Assembly (NCBI GenBank): GCA_003255025.1
Contig: QANY01005052.1
Coordinates: 1 to 64,000, forward strand
From: Datisca glomerata
Taxonomy: Eukaryota; Streptophyta; Magnoliopsida; Cucurbitales; Datiscaceae
Direction of reading: 5' to 3'
Length of the DNA stretch: 64,000 nucleotides
Shown one piece after another: positions 12,201 through 24,649 of the stretch. The notes below the pieces were generated by a model that saw nothing but the letters and a program-made list of their open reading frames with translations, made no database searches and had not been told where the DNA came from. Each line of letters begins with the position of its first letter. The first letter of the stretch is position 1. The position numbers and the translations under genes were made by a program.

Positions 12201-13834
12201 CCTTTGGGATGGTGGAATCATCTTTATAGATTAACAGGTAGACAGAAGAAGCCACTGAGTGTGACCTTGATGGGATCTTAGGAAGCCTGAAATGATATAA
12301 ACCACCTTTAAGGAAGCCGTGCAGAAGAACTCTCCCCGAACTCTTGTCCTTAATAAAATAATAGCAAGAGTCCAATTCTACTATGATTAAGTTATCTTTT
12401 GTCAATTGTGAAACACTTAACATGTTTTTAGTAATAAAAGGGACACACAGAATTTGGTTTAAAGAAAGGGAAACAAGTTTGGTTCTAATTTTTAAAGTAC
12501 CAATGAGGGTTATGTTAAGAGACTCACCATTTCCAACTTGCAGTTTACCCTACTTTGTACTCTGACTTCAAAGAGATATTGGATAGATTTAAGGTAATGT
12601 GATTTGTAGATCCACTATCAATGTACCAAGAATCATCCTTAGAGTTATGACCATTTGAAGTAGCAACAAAGGCTGATGCCCTAGCATTAAAGTTTTGATT
12701 TCATGACTGATGTAAGGGCTGCTAAAGAGAATCTGGTTAATGGAAATTAGATTCAAACCTGTTGTAGCAATGATAAACTGAGTGTTCAACCCTATTACTT
12801 ATCTAATAAACAGGTCTAGGGGCACCATTTCTTCCTCTTCCTCTTCCTCTATTATTATTCTTTCCTCTGTTAAAAATTCCTCTACCTCTTCCTCTAGGTG
12901 TGTTATACTGAACACCATGAGCATTGGGATTCAGTAAGTTAGTCTAGACAAATTGTTCTTGTTCTAACCTCATCTCATGACTTTGTAAGATAAATTGTGC
13001 TTCTTGTAAGCTAACAAGACCATACTATTGAGGTTAAGTTGACTACAACTGAGTCATATTTAGGCTCTAGGCCTCCTAGGATATAGAGAAGCAAATCATC
13101 ATCAGTAATACACTGACCCGATGCTGACAAATTATCAGTTATATTTCTCATGTTCAGAATATAATCATTTATATTCATGAGCCCTTTTTAATAATTTGTA
13201 ACTGAAACCTCAATTGGAGAATTCTTGACTTTAGTTAAGAGGAAAAAATGCCTTGAAGTACTTCCCATACTTCATGAGAACTTGAACACCTTACTATATG
13301 CCGAAACATGGATTCATATATTGACGTGAGTAACCAACTCGTTAGGAATTGATCATACCTCTTCCAGATTAGAAACTGAAGATTCAAGACTTGAGCATCT
13401 TGACTAACAAAATTGTTGAGTGCGGTTTAATTAAAACTATTCACAACAGGAGTTATAATGAACTTCTCAGGACAAGGAATGCTACCAAGCAAATAATCTT
13501 CAAGTCCATAAGCATTAACAGTAATAAGGACTTAAGACCTCCAAAAAATGAAATTATATCAATCTAGTCTAATAGTTAATGGGATGAGTTGTTTTAGGAG
13601 TTGACACTGATCTTCTACAATTGACAGTACAGAAGCATTTGAAATATCAGTATTTCCAGAAGTTGCGGCTACTGCATTATGAGTAGAATTAACATGAGTG
13701 GCATTCTGATTTTCTTGATTGGTAATATCTTCTACGGAGTTTGTTGCCGAAGAAGCCATGATATTAGTGGCCTTTAAATTCTCGAACAGCGAGTGAGAAA
13801 AATAAGATGAAAATGAAAAACCAGAGATGAACAA
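9290..13834 (-). pseudogene. Copia-1 gag-pol remnant
   Basis: Domains in order on the minus strand. Gag lies near 13760-12900 (start MASSATNSVEDITN; the basic RGRGR-type tail near 12900-12820). The protease/pre-integrase area is 12790-12100 ('MLSVSQLTKDN'). The integrase zinc-binding region and core are at 12034-11550 ('CDACQFGKLSKS', 'DVWGPSS', 'DDYSRYTWICLLK', then 'GGEFRSLLPLFKESGI' and 'HQQNGIIKRKHRHI'). The RT starts near 10740 ('MVEEFQALSRNNTWTLVP') with YVDD near 10210. RNase H ends near 9280 (FHSRIKHIKVDVHFIREK, then 'DVLTKPLP'). Many stops and frameshifts separate these blocks, so no functional polyprotein remains. Confidence 0.85.
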
Positions 13835-13929
13835 TAAGAAGCGATCGAGAAGAAGAAGAAAGAATGATCGAGAATGAAGCTATTGAAAGCTAGGAGGAAG
13901 AAGCTATTGAGAGCTTAACTCTAATACCA

Positions 13930-14158
13930 TGTAGAAATATGACAGAATTTACATTTTCATTAACTTTACAAAAAGTACAGATAGAACTATATATAGACTG
14001 ATTAATACAGTTAATTACTGTTAATAACAGTAACTAACTTTCAAACTAAGTTACATTAGTAGTTAGTCAGTTGTTAAGTTTACTAAATGATACGAACATA
14101 AAACTAAACGTGTACTAAGCCTCATGTCTAAGTGATAGCACTAGCTATATTACTAATA
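13930..14158 (-). repeat. Copia-1 5' LTR
   Basis: 229 bp, adjacent to the primer-binding site at about 13929-13913. Pairs with 9055-9280. Confidence 0.85.
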
Positions 14159-14440
14159 TGAGAGGTTGAAGCTGAGAGGGCTTAGTTGAGAGGATGAAGA
14201 GAGAGGGTTGTGAATGTGGAGAGAGAAGGTTGTTGTGTGCTATAAAAGCATATATTCGTTATAGTGATTTCTATGGAACCACACAACGGTGTTGCACGTC
14301 ATGCGAGCACATTTGTAACAAGCTCCAAGTTTTCTAGCTCTGCGTTTTTTAGAATAAAGTCTTTTTCCACGACTAGACATGTGTTGAATAAGGATTTCAG
14401 AGCATTCATCAGGTACTCTTACCTTGGCCTCAATCATCCA
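14159..14440 (-). other. GA-rich flank and unidentified Cys-containing reading frame
   Basis: 14159-14235 continues the GA-rich target of Copia-1. A minus-strand frame overlapping 14491-14240 reads 'RARKLGACYKCARMTCNTVVWFHRNH', with a CxxCAxxxC arrangement. I do not recognise it. It directly follows the gypsy RT remnant, so a junction between unrelated sequences lies near 14500. Confidence 0.3.
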
Positions 14441-15039
14441 TATAACATCTAATGGAATGTTCTTGTGCGTCAATAACCTCATTCTTTCCAACCATGCTTT
14501 GTAAATTCACATTCGAACTTGAGGTGATTCTAGTAGGAATTAACTCTCCAATTTTATTTTTAATGACATTCAAATTGGATTTCTTTGGAACTACTTGAGT
14601 AAGGGTCACCATTTACTATCTGAGATAGAATAATAAATTATTCCAACATCAAGCAATATTAATACTTCCTCTCTCACAGCTTCCTTCATACACTAGGGTC
14701 TTCTTTATAGTAACTGTAAGGGTTTAGCATTATCTTCCAAATATGTTTTGTGGGTGTGTATTAGTGAGCTAATACCTTTAAGGTCATTTAGTGTTGCTTT
14801 ATGTGCTTTTAGAAATTCTTTAACAATTTTACCTCATGTTCTTGTTCATGGTAGTGGCTTAAAGTCAATTTTGGTGCTCTGCATCTTTATTCTTCTCATT
14901 TTGAATCCCTCATTCATCAAATCTTAGTTTTGGTCCATTTATATCAATTTCCTCCCAAAAATCAAAAAAGCGAATAACACTAATAATAACTTGATCATCT
15001 TGTTGACTCGTAAGAATTAGTTAAACAAAGTTCTAGAGA
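14430..15039 (-). pseudogene. Ty3/gypsy RT N-terminal remnant (interrupted copy, left part)
   Basis: The minus strand gives the linker and start of a gypsy reverse transcriptase: 'FLKAHKATLNDLKGISSLIHTHKTYLEDNAKP' (about 14830-14730), then 'LTQVVPKKSNLNVIKNKIGELIPTRI' (about 14605-14530). This matches the conserved 'QVVPKKGG...NELIPTR' region of Athila/Tat-type elements. Stops are frequent and similarity fades near 14520. The upstream protease half of the same element lies at 28337-28660, on the far side of Copia-2. Confidence 0.75.
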
Positions 15040-15446
15040 GTTAAAGAAGCAGATTTGTGCAAAGATTTTCTATATATTATTTCTTAAACAAATCTACAAA
15101 GAATTCTAGGCCAATATTTATACACTTAAGAAGAATTAAAGGAGATAAAATTGGTTGTACTACATGACAAGAGAAGGAATAATTCGGTTGAGCAGATTGA
15201 ATGCATGGGAATATTTTCACAAGATTAATGATAAAAGGATCTAAGAAGGTAATGTGATTGGCCAGGGTGAAACTCCAATTACTAATTTCCTAGTAACCAA
15301 GTTTATTATTAGGTACTTGTTGTCCCAAGCCAATGAAAAGCTTGTTATGGGTTGCTGAGATGGCCGAAGAAGAGCTTTGTTGATGTGGAGAGTTTTCTTG
15401 AGCTAGGAAACTTGCACATTTGGCATAGGTGAGCTTCAACTTTAAC
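15040..15446 (-). repeat. Copia-2 3' LTR
   Basis: 407 bp, ending ...CAACTTTAACA on the plus strand. Matches 27903-28336 with small indels; the right copy has an extra 'GGCGGTGCACAATT'-type duplication near its end. Confidence 0.85.
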
Positions 15447-17254
15447 AGACCCCTCAAGAGAAATGGAGGTAAAACCATATTGAGCTTGCTTCTAAAAGAG
15501 ATGAAAATGGTGGGAGGGAGAGGCTTAATCATGATGTCTCCCAATTGAGAGGATGATGGCACATATTTCAATGAAACACTAGATTAGAGGCTAAAGAAAG
15601 AGCACTTGGTTGTCACACAAAATTATGGGAGTAAAGTGTGGAACCAACTTCAATTCAAAGAAAAGAGACAAGAGCCACATTACTTCAATGCAAGCTAATG
15701 CAAGTTCTCTATATTCATCTTATGTGTTGGACCTGGCAACAATAGCTTGCTTCTTTGAGCTCCAGTTAATGAGGTTACCATCAAGGTAAACACAGAAGCC
15801 ATTGGTAGACTTCTTGTCATCTAAAGATGAGGCCCAATCTATATCAGAATAACATTCAGAACTGAGTGATGAAGCTGTTTTGATGGTGTGGTGTTCTTTT
15901 GATGTATCTTAATAGTCTTTTTCATGCCTTCTGGCGGTTAACAGTAGGAGAGGACATGGATTGGCTCAATTTATTCATTGGGAAGACAATTCCAGGCCTT
16001 CTCATGGTGATATATTATTGTGAGCTCCTTATACAGTGAGCTTATAGGCATAACACACAATTGTAGGGCTCCTATTAGAAAGGAACATGTTTATTTTATG
16101 AAGATTATTAGTAACATACTTGGATTGAGTAAGGTGGAGACCATTGTTGTCTCTAGAGGCTTCAAAACCCAAAAAATATAAAATCGAGCCAAGTGTTTTG
16201 AGAGAGAACTGAGTGCCAAGTTTTCCAATGAGTTTTTGAATGTGAAAGGGATTGTTGTATGTGACTAAGATGTCATCTCGATAAATAAGGACCAGAAGTA
16301 AGTTGCCTGAATATCTCAAAAACAAGGAAGCATCACACACTGCATAATGGAAACCCCAATTGCTAAGAGTTGTTTTGAGCTTGACATGCAAAGCCCTTAG
16401 GGCTTGTATGAGACCATAGAATTATTTTTTTAGTTTATAAACATAGGGAGACTTGGTAGGATCTTTGAAGCCTTGTGGTTGATCCATGAATACTGTCTCA
16501 GAAAGATCATCATGCAAAAATGCATCATTGATGTCCAATTGCTGAATATTCGAACCTTTTGTCGCAGCAATGATTATCATGACTCTATGTATGGTTTGAG
16601 CACAAGACTAAAGGTATCACAACAATTGATGACTAGTTGTTGTTGAAAACCTTTGACCACTTATCTGGCCTTGTATTTGTGATTGTTCCATCTGTACTGT
16701 ACTTTTCCTGAAGAACCATCTATTTTTTACTATTGTTTGATTGTCATTAGGTGTAACAAGTATCCAAGTGTGATTGGCATGTAGAGCTTGAATTTTAGTG
16801 TTTATAGCAGCCTTCCAATTTACATCATTGAGAGCATCTTGCACAGTATAAGGTTCTAGACTAGGAGTGAGAACACTAGTGAATACTTTAGGCTTCAAAG
16901 AGTCAGTCTTGGATCTAGTAAGCATAGGGGTGTATAGTACTCACATTAGTAAGAGTTTAGGGAGGAGAAACTAAAATGAGGAAGTGTGATTGAACAAATG
17001 GGACATTGTTGGTAGGAAAGTTGTAAGTAGCAGAAGGTGTGTTGGATGGTATACCTGAACTGTTGCCTAGAGATGGAGATGAACTCACTGATTCATGTGA
17101 AGAGAAGGATTGTTGAAGAGGTGATGTTGCAGGTTGCACTTGATGTTATTGAGAACAGATAGGAAAATTTGAAACCTGTGATGGAGGTGGATGGACAAAG
17201 ACAGCGAACTTTGAAACGGAAGTATGAAATTTAAAGGTTAAACTAAGATATGTA
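15447..17254 (-). pseudogene. Copia-2 pol remnant (RT and RNase H)
   Basis: Minus-strand RT and RNase H of a copia element. 16925-16617 holds the RT start ('MLTRSKTDSLKPKVFT', 'VNWKAAINTKIQALHANHTW'). 16391-16029 holds the palm, with 'LLLVLIYRDDILVTYN' where YVDD is expected (Val to Arg in the active-site motif) and 'TLGSILYFLGFEASRDNNGL'. 15600-15290 keeps the RNase H end. Stops interrupt it repeatedly. The segment next to Copia-3 (17139-16957) is Ser/Pro-rich linker after integrase, and the integrase core itself is absent. Confidence 0.8.
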
Positions 17255-19036
17255 TGTTGGAATTATGTCCATAAAGTAGGGTGTAATAACTACTCATGAG
17301 TAAGAAGTTATTTTTTTTTACATTTATGTATTACTGAATTTTATGAATAAATTGAAAGTTTTCTTTAATTAAACTGTGTTTGTAATTTACTTAAGTCATG
17401 AAGCTATTATGAATGTAAGACGAGTAAAGACCGAGCGGTGTTCCAGACAAACTCTTCTGAGATAGTTCAGCATGTTATTCACAGTCTTAGAATCAACTGG
17501 GCAATCGAATCCAATTATGATTGTTAGGTTGAACCAAAGGATGCCAGTTTCAGGGCATGGAAGTGGAGACTCTAATGGTTGACCTAGAAATGTTATGGAA
17601 CATGTTGAATAGACTAGTAACCAATTAGTTTAGAGCAAAGTCATTTATCTAGCTCTAAATCTAATTGTTACGCATTAAGGATATTTTTGTAATTACTTTA
17701 ATCATGGGGACAATACGAACTTGACTTAGTTACTTGTGATCTTTGATACGCCAAAGGAATGATTTTGAATTGTCGGACAATACCTGGACAGATGGGACCA
17801 TGATTCGACTATGTTAGAGTTGCCTGATTCACATATATGAAATTCTTGATAAGGTTACACAAGTAATAATATCACCTTATGATTTATTGATGAGTGTGTG
17901 AATAAATAAACTGGGTCTGGTACTCATGACATGAGTCATTGAATAAGACATGGTGATATGTATAAGACACTTCACTTATATGTCTTTCTTACTCACAATC
18001 AATAAAAGAGTTAAGAAAATAATAACTAGAAGGGTAAAGTAGTAATTTTACATTTCACTCTTATTACTGATAGAAAATGTAGCGCGCATGAATCGAGAGT
18101 TTATTTGGCATCGACCCTATGATGGAGTTGTATGATGTCAGGATTAAATAGGTCGAGAATCTATTGAGATAAATTAATCAGGTATTTGAATCTCATATCT
18201 TTATTCATGTGGGCTCATTCGGTCTCTGGAGTAACTCATAAGGACAAGAATGTGAAACAACGTCAGTTGGACCAAAAATATTTTTGGACCAAGGTACACT
18301 TCTCGAACCCTATAAGATGGGTGTCATTACTATATTAGTGAAAAACAACATTAATGTTTAAATTAATTATTTTATTATTTTTTAATTATTGGATAATTAA
18401 TAAATAAAAGTGATTAATTAATTAGTTGGTATAGATCAATTTAATTCATCCATTTAGACTGATGAATTTTTACAAAATTTTGGTTCTGAGGGAGTTGTAA
18501 AAATTGCACAACATAGTGCAAGGAAAATGAAAATTTCAGTTTTATCATATATATAGGTATATGCGTAAATTTTGTAATTAAATATAATAAGGAATTGCAT
18601 TAGATTTACTTCGAACCCTATTTCTAAGTGTGGCAGAGCATAAAACGCTTTCTCTCTCCCTCTCCCTATAGTTGCCGCCGATTTCACAATAAAGGAAGTG
18701 AAAAATTTTATTTTCTCTTCCTCTGTTGTTTTGAGAGCCCGCACTCAATTCCTGCTAACATCCTTGAGAGATATATTTCTGATACTAACAGATGGTTATC
18801 AGTACGAAGAACACAGATTAGAAATAGGATCCCGCCAAATAAGAAAATCTCCATTAATTGAAAATGTATAAATTGTTTCTATGTCTTCTCAATACTTTTT
18901 TACTGATATGCATGTTCATTCTTTAAGTTTTGTCTTTAATTCGATTAAATGTTTGTTTGAAAATTTGTTGAAATTCCGCCCATGAATTTGTCATTGTTCA
19001 ATTATTTTTCTACAGAATCTAAAACCTGATCCAACA
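17255..19036 (+). repeat. Copia-3 5' LTR
   Basis: About 1.78 kb, starting TGTTGGAATTATG and ending ...CCTGATCCAACA. Aligns with 24650-26307 over most of its length and, in reverse orientation, with 39190-41110. Confidence 0.88.
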
Positions 19037-19038
19037 AC

Positions 19039-19051
19039 TGGTATCAGAGCC
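19039..19051 (+). other. Copia-3 primer-binding site
   Basis: TGGTATCAGAGCC, complementary to the 3' end of initiator tRNA-Met, the usual minus-strand primer in plant copia elements. It lies two bases after the LTR end. Confidence 0.85.
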
Positions 19052-20704
19052 TATGGTTTTTGAATATGCATATTTTGTATTAAACCTATGTTTGGATGAA
19101 TATGATGATATTGACAATCCTGATTGATTGACTCTAGATGTTATTTTTCAGTTTTAGAATTGACGCACGCCGAAATTGAGGCACGGGATTTTAGATTATT
19201 TAATATTGTAGAGAGTTGTATTGTGAAATTCCATGTAAATCCATCGCTGCACGAATCTTGAGAAGCTACCGTCCATAGTCGTCGTTCATCGCGTCGCACG
19301 CCATGCCGCTGTGCACCACCACCCGCCATGCCATCCACCGCGTGCAGCCTAGACAGTCACCGCCGTCCTTAGTAGTAGAGCGATCAATGTGTTTTGGAAA
19401 CCCTAGGGGTGGCACTCAGGGTTTTGGAAACCCTAACGCGCCTAAAACCATGTTGGCCTTTGGGCTAGCGTGGACCACCAAGCCATTTGAGATTTTGGAC
19501 TGAGCAAGTGTTGCTTGGCCCAAATGTTTCACATGGACTTTGGATTTGATTCCAAGCCCAATCGAGTCCCTATAATTAAATTTATTTAATTTAGTAATTT
19601 CTCAACATTGATTAATTAGTATTTATTTTATAACTTATTTTTAAAATAAATCAATTGATTAATTTACTTCGTAATTATTTATCAAAGTAAAAGCTATTGG
19701 AAAATTAATTTTAAATTGAATTTTGAATTTTCAAAATGGGATTGGACCTTGGTAAAGGGTTATAGGAGGGTGAGACTTCTTGAAGATGAAGGAGATAATT
19801 ACAGACGTCATGAAGACTAGAATTTAAATTATTATAATTTATTTATTATTCTTTTTATGAGTTGTAATTAGAAATGAGTCATAGAGAGGTTAATTCTGAA
19901 TGTATAATTTATTATTAATTTTGCTTCCTCATATAACAAGCCATATATGAATAGGGATATGCCAATATCAAATTACTATGTAACATGTGCATGCATCATT
20001 GTAGTTAAAATTTATAATGGGTTATAATTTTAAATACAATATGAATTTTATAAAAAAAATATAATTTTTAAATTATGATTTAAAATTTATAAAAGTTTAT
20101 AATTTTAAAACTTTCTTTTCAAAGAAAATCTATTTTTTTTAAAGTTTATAATTGTAGCAAAGAAAATCTATTTTTTTCCAATAACTAAGTGGGGGTGCGT
20201 TTACGTTGAAACGTTCCCAATGTCTCCAACGCAAACTTGATTGTGAGAGAAACTTGGGAATCGTATCGTTTTGAGTCATCGAGTTTCTTGCGAAGCTAAA
20301 GCTTCTAAATGACGTGGTGAGGCAGGACTGTCCTTAGACGGAATGTTAGTTTATCATAACCTTTAAAGTCGATGCGTTGGTTAAACACTTAGACCGAAGC
20401 ACATTGAAATCTTTCATAGGAGCTAGTCGATGGGGCTAAGGTGACCAAAATCATTGGTGATTGGATGAGCTAAATATAGAGACATCTTGAAAAGCGTTAA
20501 CCAAACAAGAAGAATCTTGATTTGATTGGAGGTAGTTAGGGTGTTGTCTCCTGATGGGATAAGCTATCATTGTTGATTGTAGTATCATGGAAGAAATGTG
20601 TTTTTATCAGATTTTTAAATATTTAAGTATTTACATCGTGCATCATACTTTCTTAAATGATTAAGTAATTATTTACACCGCTTTATTTATTCTTTTCAGT
20701 AATC
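19052..20704 (+). other. Copia-3 untranslated leader
   Basis: About 1.65 kb between primer site and gag, with no supported gene. It is AT-rich from 19560 to 20200. Similar leader sequence occurs twice in the rearranged family member, at about 41727-43184 and, inverted, at about 45120-46779. Confidence 0.7.
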
Positions 20705-23700
20705 ATGTCATTATCCCCACTTTCAACAATCTTAAATGCAAATAAACTCACTGGTGAAAATTATGTGCATTATAAGCGTATCGTGTTGACGGTAGAAAAA
20801 CACAGGTTCGTGCTTACCACTCATTCTCCCCTAGAGCAAATTGTTGAATCGACTCAAGAAGAAAATGATGCCTATGCTTCTTGGTTGCATTGTGATTAGA
20901 TCATCAGATGTCACATCTTAGCACCAGTTAGCAATGTGTTGCAACAACAACATCAGAACATGGATAACGGTGTTGATATGATGCTGAACATCACCGAAAT
21001 GTTCAGGGATTAGATTCGTCATGCCAAACAAGTTGTTGTGTGAAACTTCATGAACTACTGGATGAAACCTGAAACTCCTGTCAGAGAACATATGATGATG
21101 ATCATTAGTTATCTGAATGAGATGGAGATCATGGGAGCGGAGGTCAATGGAAAGACTCAAGTTGATATGATCTTTGAGACCCTGCCAAACACTTTTAAAA
21201 ACTTCAAGCTTAATTATTCGATAAATAAGTTGAGGTACTCTCTTCCGAAACTCATGAAGGAGTTACAAGCTGCTGAGACCCTATTTCTGAAGGGAAAGAG
21301 TAAGAATGGAGAGGAAAACTTTAATAAGAGTAAGCTTTTGACATTTGGCGCCAAAAAGAAATACAAGAGAAGACCGAAGAAAGCTAAGAAGGTGAACTCA
21401 AAAGCTGTGAAAGGCAAGAACCCTGTAAAAGTGGACAAGTCGAAAAGACAAGTGTCATCATTGCGGAGTCACTAGACATTGGAAATGAAACTACCCGGAT
21501 TATCTCAAGGAGTTGAAATCTAAAGGTACATTACTTATTACCGAAGCTTGTTATATGCCTGACTCTACTTCTTGGTAAATTGTAGATTTTGTAGCCATTA
21601 ACCATATTTGTTGTTCTCTACAGGGGTTCAGGGAAAGCAGAAGGCTTAACAAGGGCGAGTTCAACTTCCGTTGGGGGAATGAAGCACTAGTATAAGAAGT
21701 ATCAGTTGGAACTATTAAATTGTTATTTAAGAACAATTATTTGGTTTTGCACGATGTTTATTACATCCTGATTTTTAGGAAAAATCTCATTTTAGTAACT
21801 AGTTTAATTGAGCAAGGATTTTCTTTGAATTACATCGATAATGATATTGGTATTTTTGAAATGATTGCTTAATTACTCTACACGCATGTAAACAACATTT
21901 TTTATGTAAAACCATAAGTTCTAATGATATTTGACACTGAAGTAAATATATATTTATAGCGGGATAGTAAGATGTTGAAGGATGATCCATTGCATACTTT
22001 AAGTGTGCGATAACTACCCATATGTGAATCTTGCATAGAAGGCAAAATGTCCAAGAAACTATTTTCAGTGAAATATGAAAGAGTCATTCAATGCTTCGAA
22101 CTCGTACATAGTGATATATGCAGGCCATTGAATATCCAAGTAAGAGGAGGTTATTAATATTTTGTAATCTTCACAGATAACTACTCACATTTTGGACATA
22201 TTTATCTAATGCGCCAAAAGTCTAAAACATTTGAAAAGTTTAAAGAGTACAAGGCTATATAGTTGAGAAGCAATTAGAGAAACAAATCAAAACACTACGA
22301 CCTGATCGTGGATGAGAGTACTTGTTAGGAGAGTTCAAAGACTTTTTTAAGGAATAAGGTATATTTTCTCAGCTAATAGCACCCAGCACTCCAAAACATA
22401 ATGGTGTGTCAGAGAGAATGAATCAAACTCTGTTGGATATGGTTAGATCTATGATGAGTTAGTCATCCCTCCCAGATTCATTCTAGGGATATGCCTTGAA
22501 AATAACAGCATATATTTTGAACCAAGTTCCATAAAAAACGGTACCTAGTACACCATATGAAAGATGGAGTAGACGAAAGTCTTCGATAAGCCACCTTAGA
22601 ATATGGGGATGCATGCACATGTACTAAGACTGAAGATGGGCAAGCTGACCAGTCGATCAGAATCATGAATGTTTGTAGGATATCCTAAAAGAATGAAGGG
22701 ATACGTCTTTTATGGTTCAACGAACAAGAAAACATTCGTGACCACGAATACACATTTTCTTGAAGAGGACTATACAAGAAGTGTGAAGTTGAGAAGCACA
22801 CTTGTGTTTGAGAAATTATTGAGCGGGAGAACATCAACTCCCCAATCGAGACCTGTTCCAGAATCAATAATGAAATAACCATAGTAGGAGCCGGAACATA
22901 CAGAACCTCGATGTAGTGGGAGGGATGTGAGACAACCTAACAGGTACATGTCTTATAGAGATGCCTTGACAGCATTCTCAGATAACGATCATGATGAACA
23001 TGTTTTCTGCTCGCATGCCATGTCTGGTCCTGAAGTAAACCTATGGCAAGATGCCATGAACATGGAGATACAATCTATGTACTCGCCAGAGTCTGGATGC
23101 TTGTAGATCCTCCTAAAGAGTAAAATTCATAAGGTGTAAAGGATTTATAAGAAGAAGAGAGGACCGGATGGGAATGTGGAGACATTCAAAGCTAGGCTTG
23201 TAGCCAATGGCTACACCTGAAAGGATTGACTATGAGGATACCTTATCGCCGGTTGCTATGCTTAAGTCCATCTGAATCCTCATGTTCATAATTGTTGCCC
23301 TCGATTATGAAATCTGGCATACGGACGTCAAGACTGATTTTCTGAATGAAAATCTTGAAGAGCACATTTATATAGCTCAACCAGACGGGTTCATGGAGAA
23401 AGCCCAAGAGGACAAGGTTTACGAACCACTGAAGTTCATTTATGGACTTAAGCAAGCATCCCGATCGCGAAAAATCAGATTCGACAAAACTGTCAAGAAC
23501 TTCGATTTTGTGTAGTTAATGGATGAACCTTCTGTGTATAAGTTGATAAACGAAGGGAATGTGATTTTTCTGATTTTCTACGCGGATGATGTTCTACTCA
23601 TTGGGAACGGTACAGGAAAATTGTCTTATGTCAAAATTTGGCTTGCAAAGTAATTTGATATGAAATATCTTGGAGAAACTGCATTTTTCCTAGGTATTCA

Positions 23701-24640
23701 GATCTTTCGAGATAGAAAGAACAGACAGTTAACATTTTCCCAAGCATCTTATATTGATAAGATGATGGATCGCTTCAATATACAAGACTCTAAGAATGGA
23801 TATCTTCCCTTTAGGCATGAAGTAGGAGCAGCCTTCTAAGACTCCTCAAGAATAGGAAGACATGAGAAAGATTCCTTATGCCTCAGCCCTAAGAAGTCTC
23901 ATGTATGCAATGCTTTGCACTAGGCCAGATATTTGATACGCCGTGGGCGTGGTAAGTCATTTTCAATCTAATTCTAGACTCGAGCATTAGAATGATGTCA
24001 AGCATATCCTCAAGTATCTTAGGAGAACGAGGAACAAAATGCTTGTGCATTAAGGTACTGACATGAATATTACAGGTTATACCGACTCTGATTTCTAAGC
24101 AAACAAGGAATCTTGGAGGTCCACTTCAGGATCGATGCTCATCCTGAATGGTGGACCAATGATATGGAGAAGTATCCAGTAATCTTGCATTGTTGATTCT
24201 GCCATAGAAGTTGACTATGTGGCGGCTTACAAAGATGTAAAGGAGGTTGTCTGACAAACTCATGACATTTTATTGTGATAATAGTGGGGCATCTCCATAT
24301 CACTGCTCCACCATTCAGGATGAGCACCGATCCTAAAATGGATCTCCTGGATTCCTTGTTTGCTTAGAAATCAAAATCGGTATAACTTGTAATATTCATG
24401 TCAGTACCTTAATACACAAGCAAACTCGAAGGAACCAATGAGCCACAAAAGATCAAAACACATAGATCGAAAGTACCACCTCATCAGAGAGATAGTTCAG
24501 CGTGGAGATATTGAAGCAACACACATATCGACTATTTACAACTTGGAAGATCCATTCACGAACACTTTAAATAGTAAAATATTTTATGGTTATTTGGAGG
24601 GCATGGGGATACGAGACTGTCCACGCATACTTTAGTCCAA
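20705..24640 (+). pseudogene. Copia-3 gag-pol remnant
   Basis: Gag starts MSLSPLSTILNANKLTGENY (20705), followed by gag helices ('REHMMMIISYLNEMEIMGAEV' near 21080) and a Lys-rich tail; the zinc knuckle is disrupted near 21460. Integrase traces lie at 22000-22500 ('SERMNQTLLDMVRSMM'). RT lies at 23200-23700, with 'HTDVKTDFLNENLEEHIYIAQP', 'IYGLKQASRS' and FYADDVLLIGNG (catalytic Y-A-D-D). RNase H is near 24060-24640 ('YTDSDF', SKHIDRKYHLIREIVQRG). Stops and frameshifts occur in every domain. 24032-24421 is disturbed by an inverted duplication. Confidence 0.85.
24032..24421. repeat. Inverted duplication within Copia-3 RNase H
   Basis: 24032-24175 and 24281-24421 are near-identical reverse complements (for example 'CATCCTGAATGGTGGA' against 'CCACCATTCAGGATG') with about 105 bp between them. 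The normal element should carry this RNase H segment once, so one arm is a later inverted copy, probably from template switching or repair. Confidence 0.8.
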
Positions 24641-24649
24641 GTGAGAGAT

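Larger units (their letters stand above)
9055..14158 (-). mobile_element. Copia-1, Ty1/copia LTR retrotransposon
   Basis: About 5.1 kb, minus-strand oriented. Short LTRs at 9055-9280 and 13930-14158 share sequence throughout (TGTAGAAATATGA... to ...TATTACTAATA). Next to the right LTR the minus strand reads TGGTATTAGAGTTAAGC, a tRNA-Met-type primer site. Next to the left LTR is a CTCCCTCTCAAG (GA-rich on the minus strand) polypurine tract. Flanks AGAGA and TGAGA look like a near-matched 5-bp target duplication. Gag, protease, integrase, RT and RNase H follow in copia order but are broken. Confidence 0.88.
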
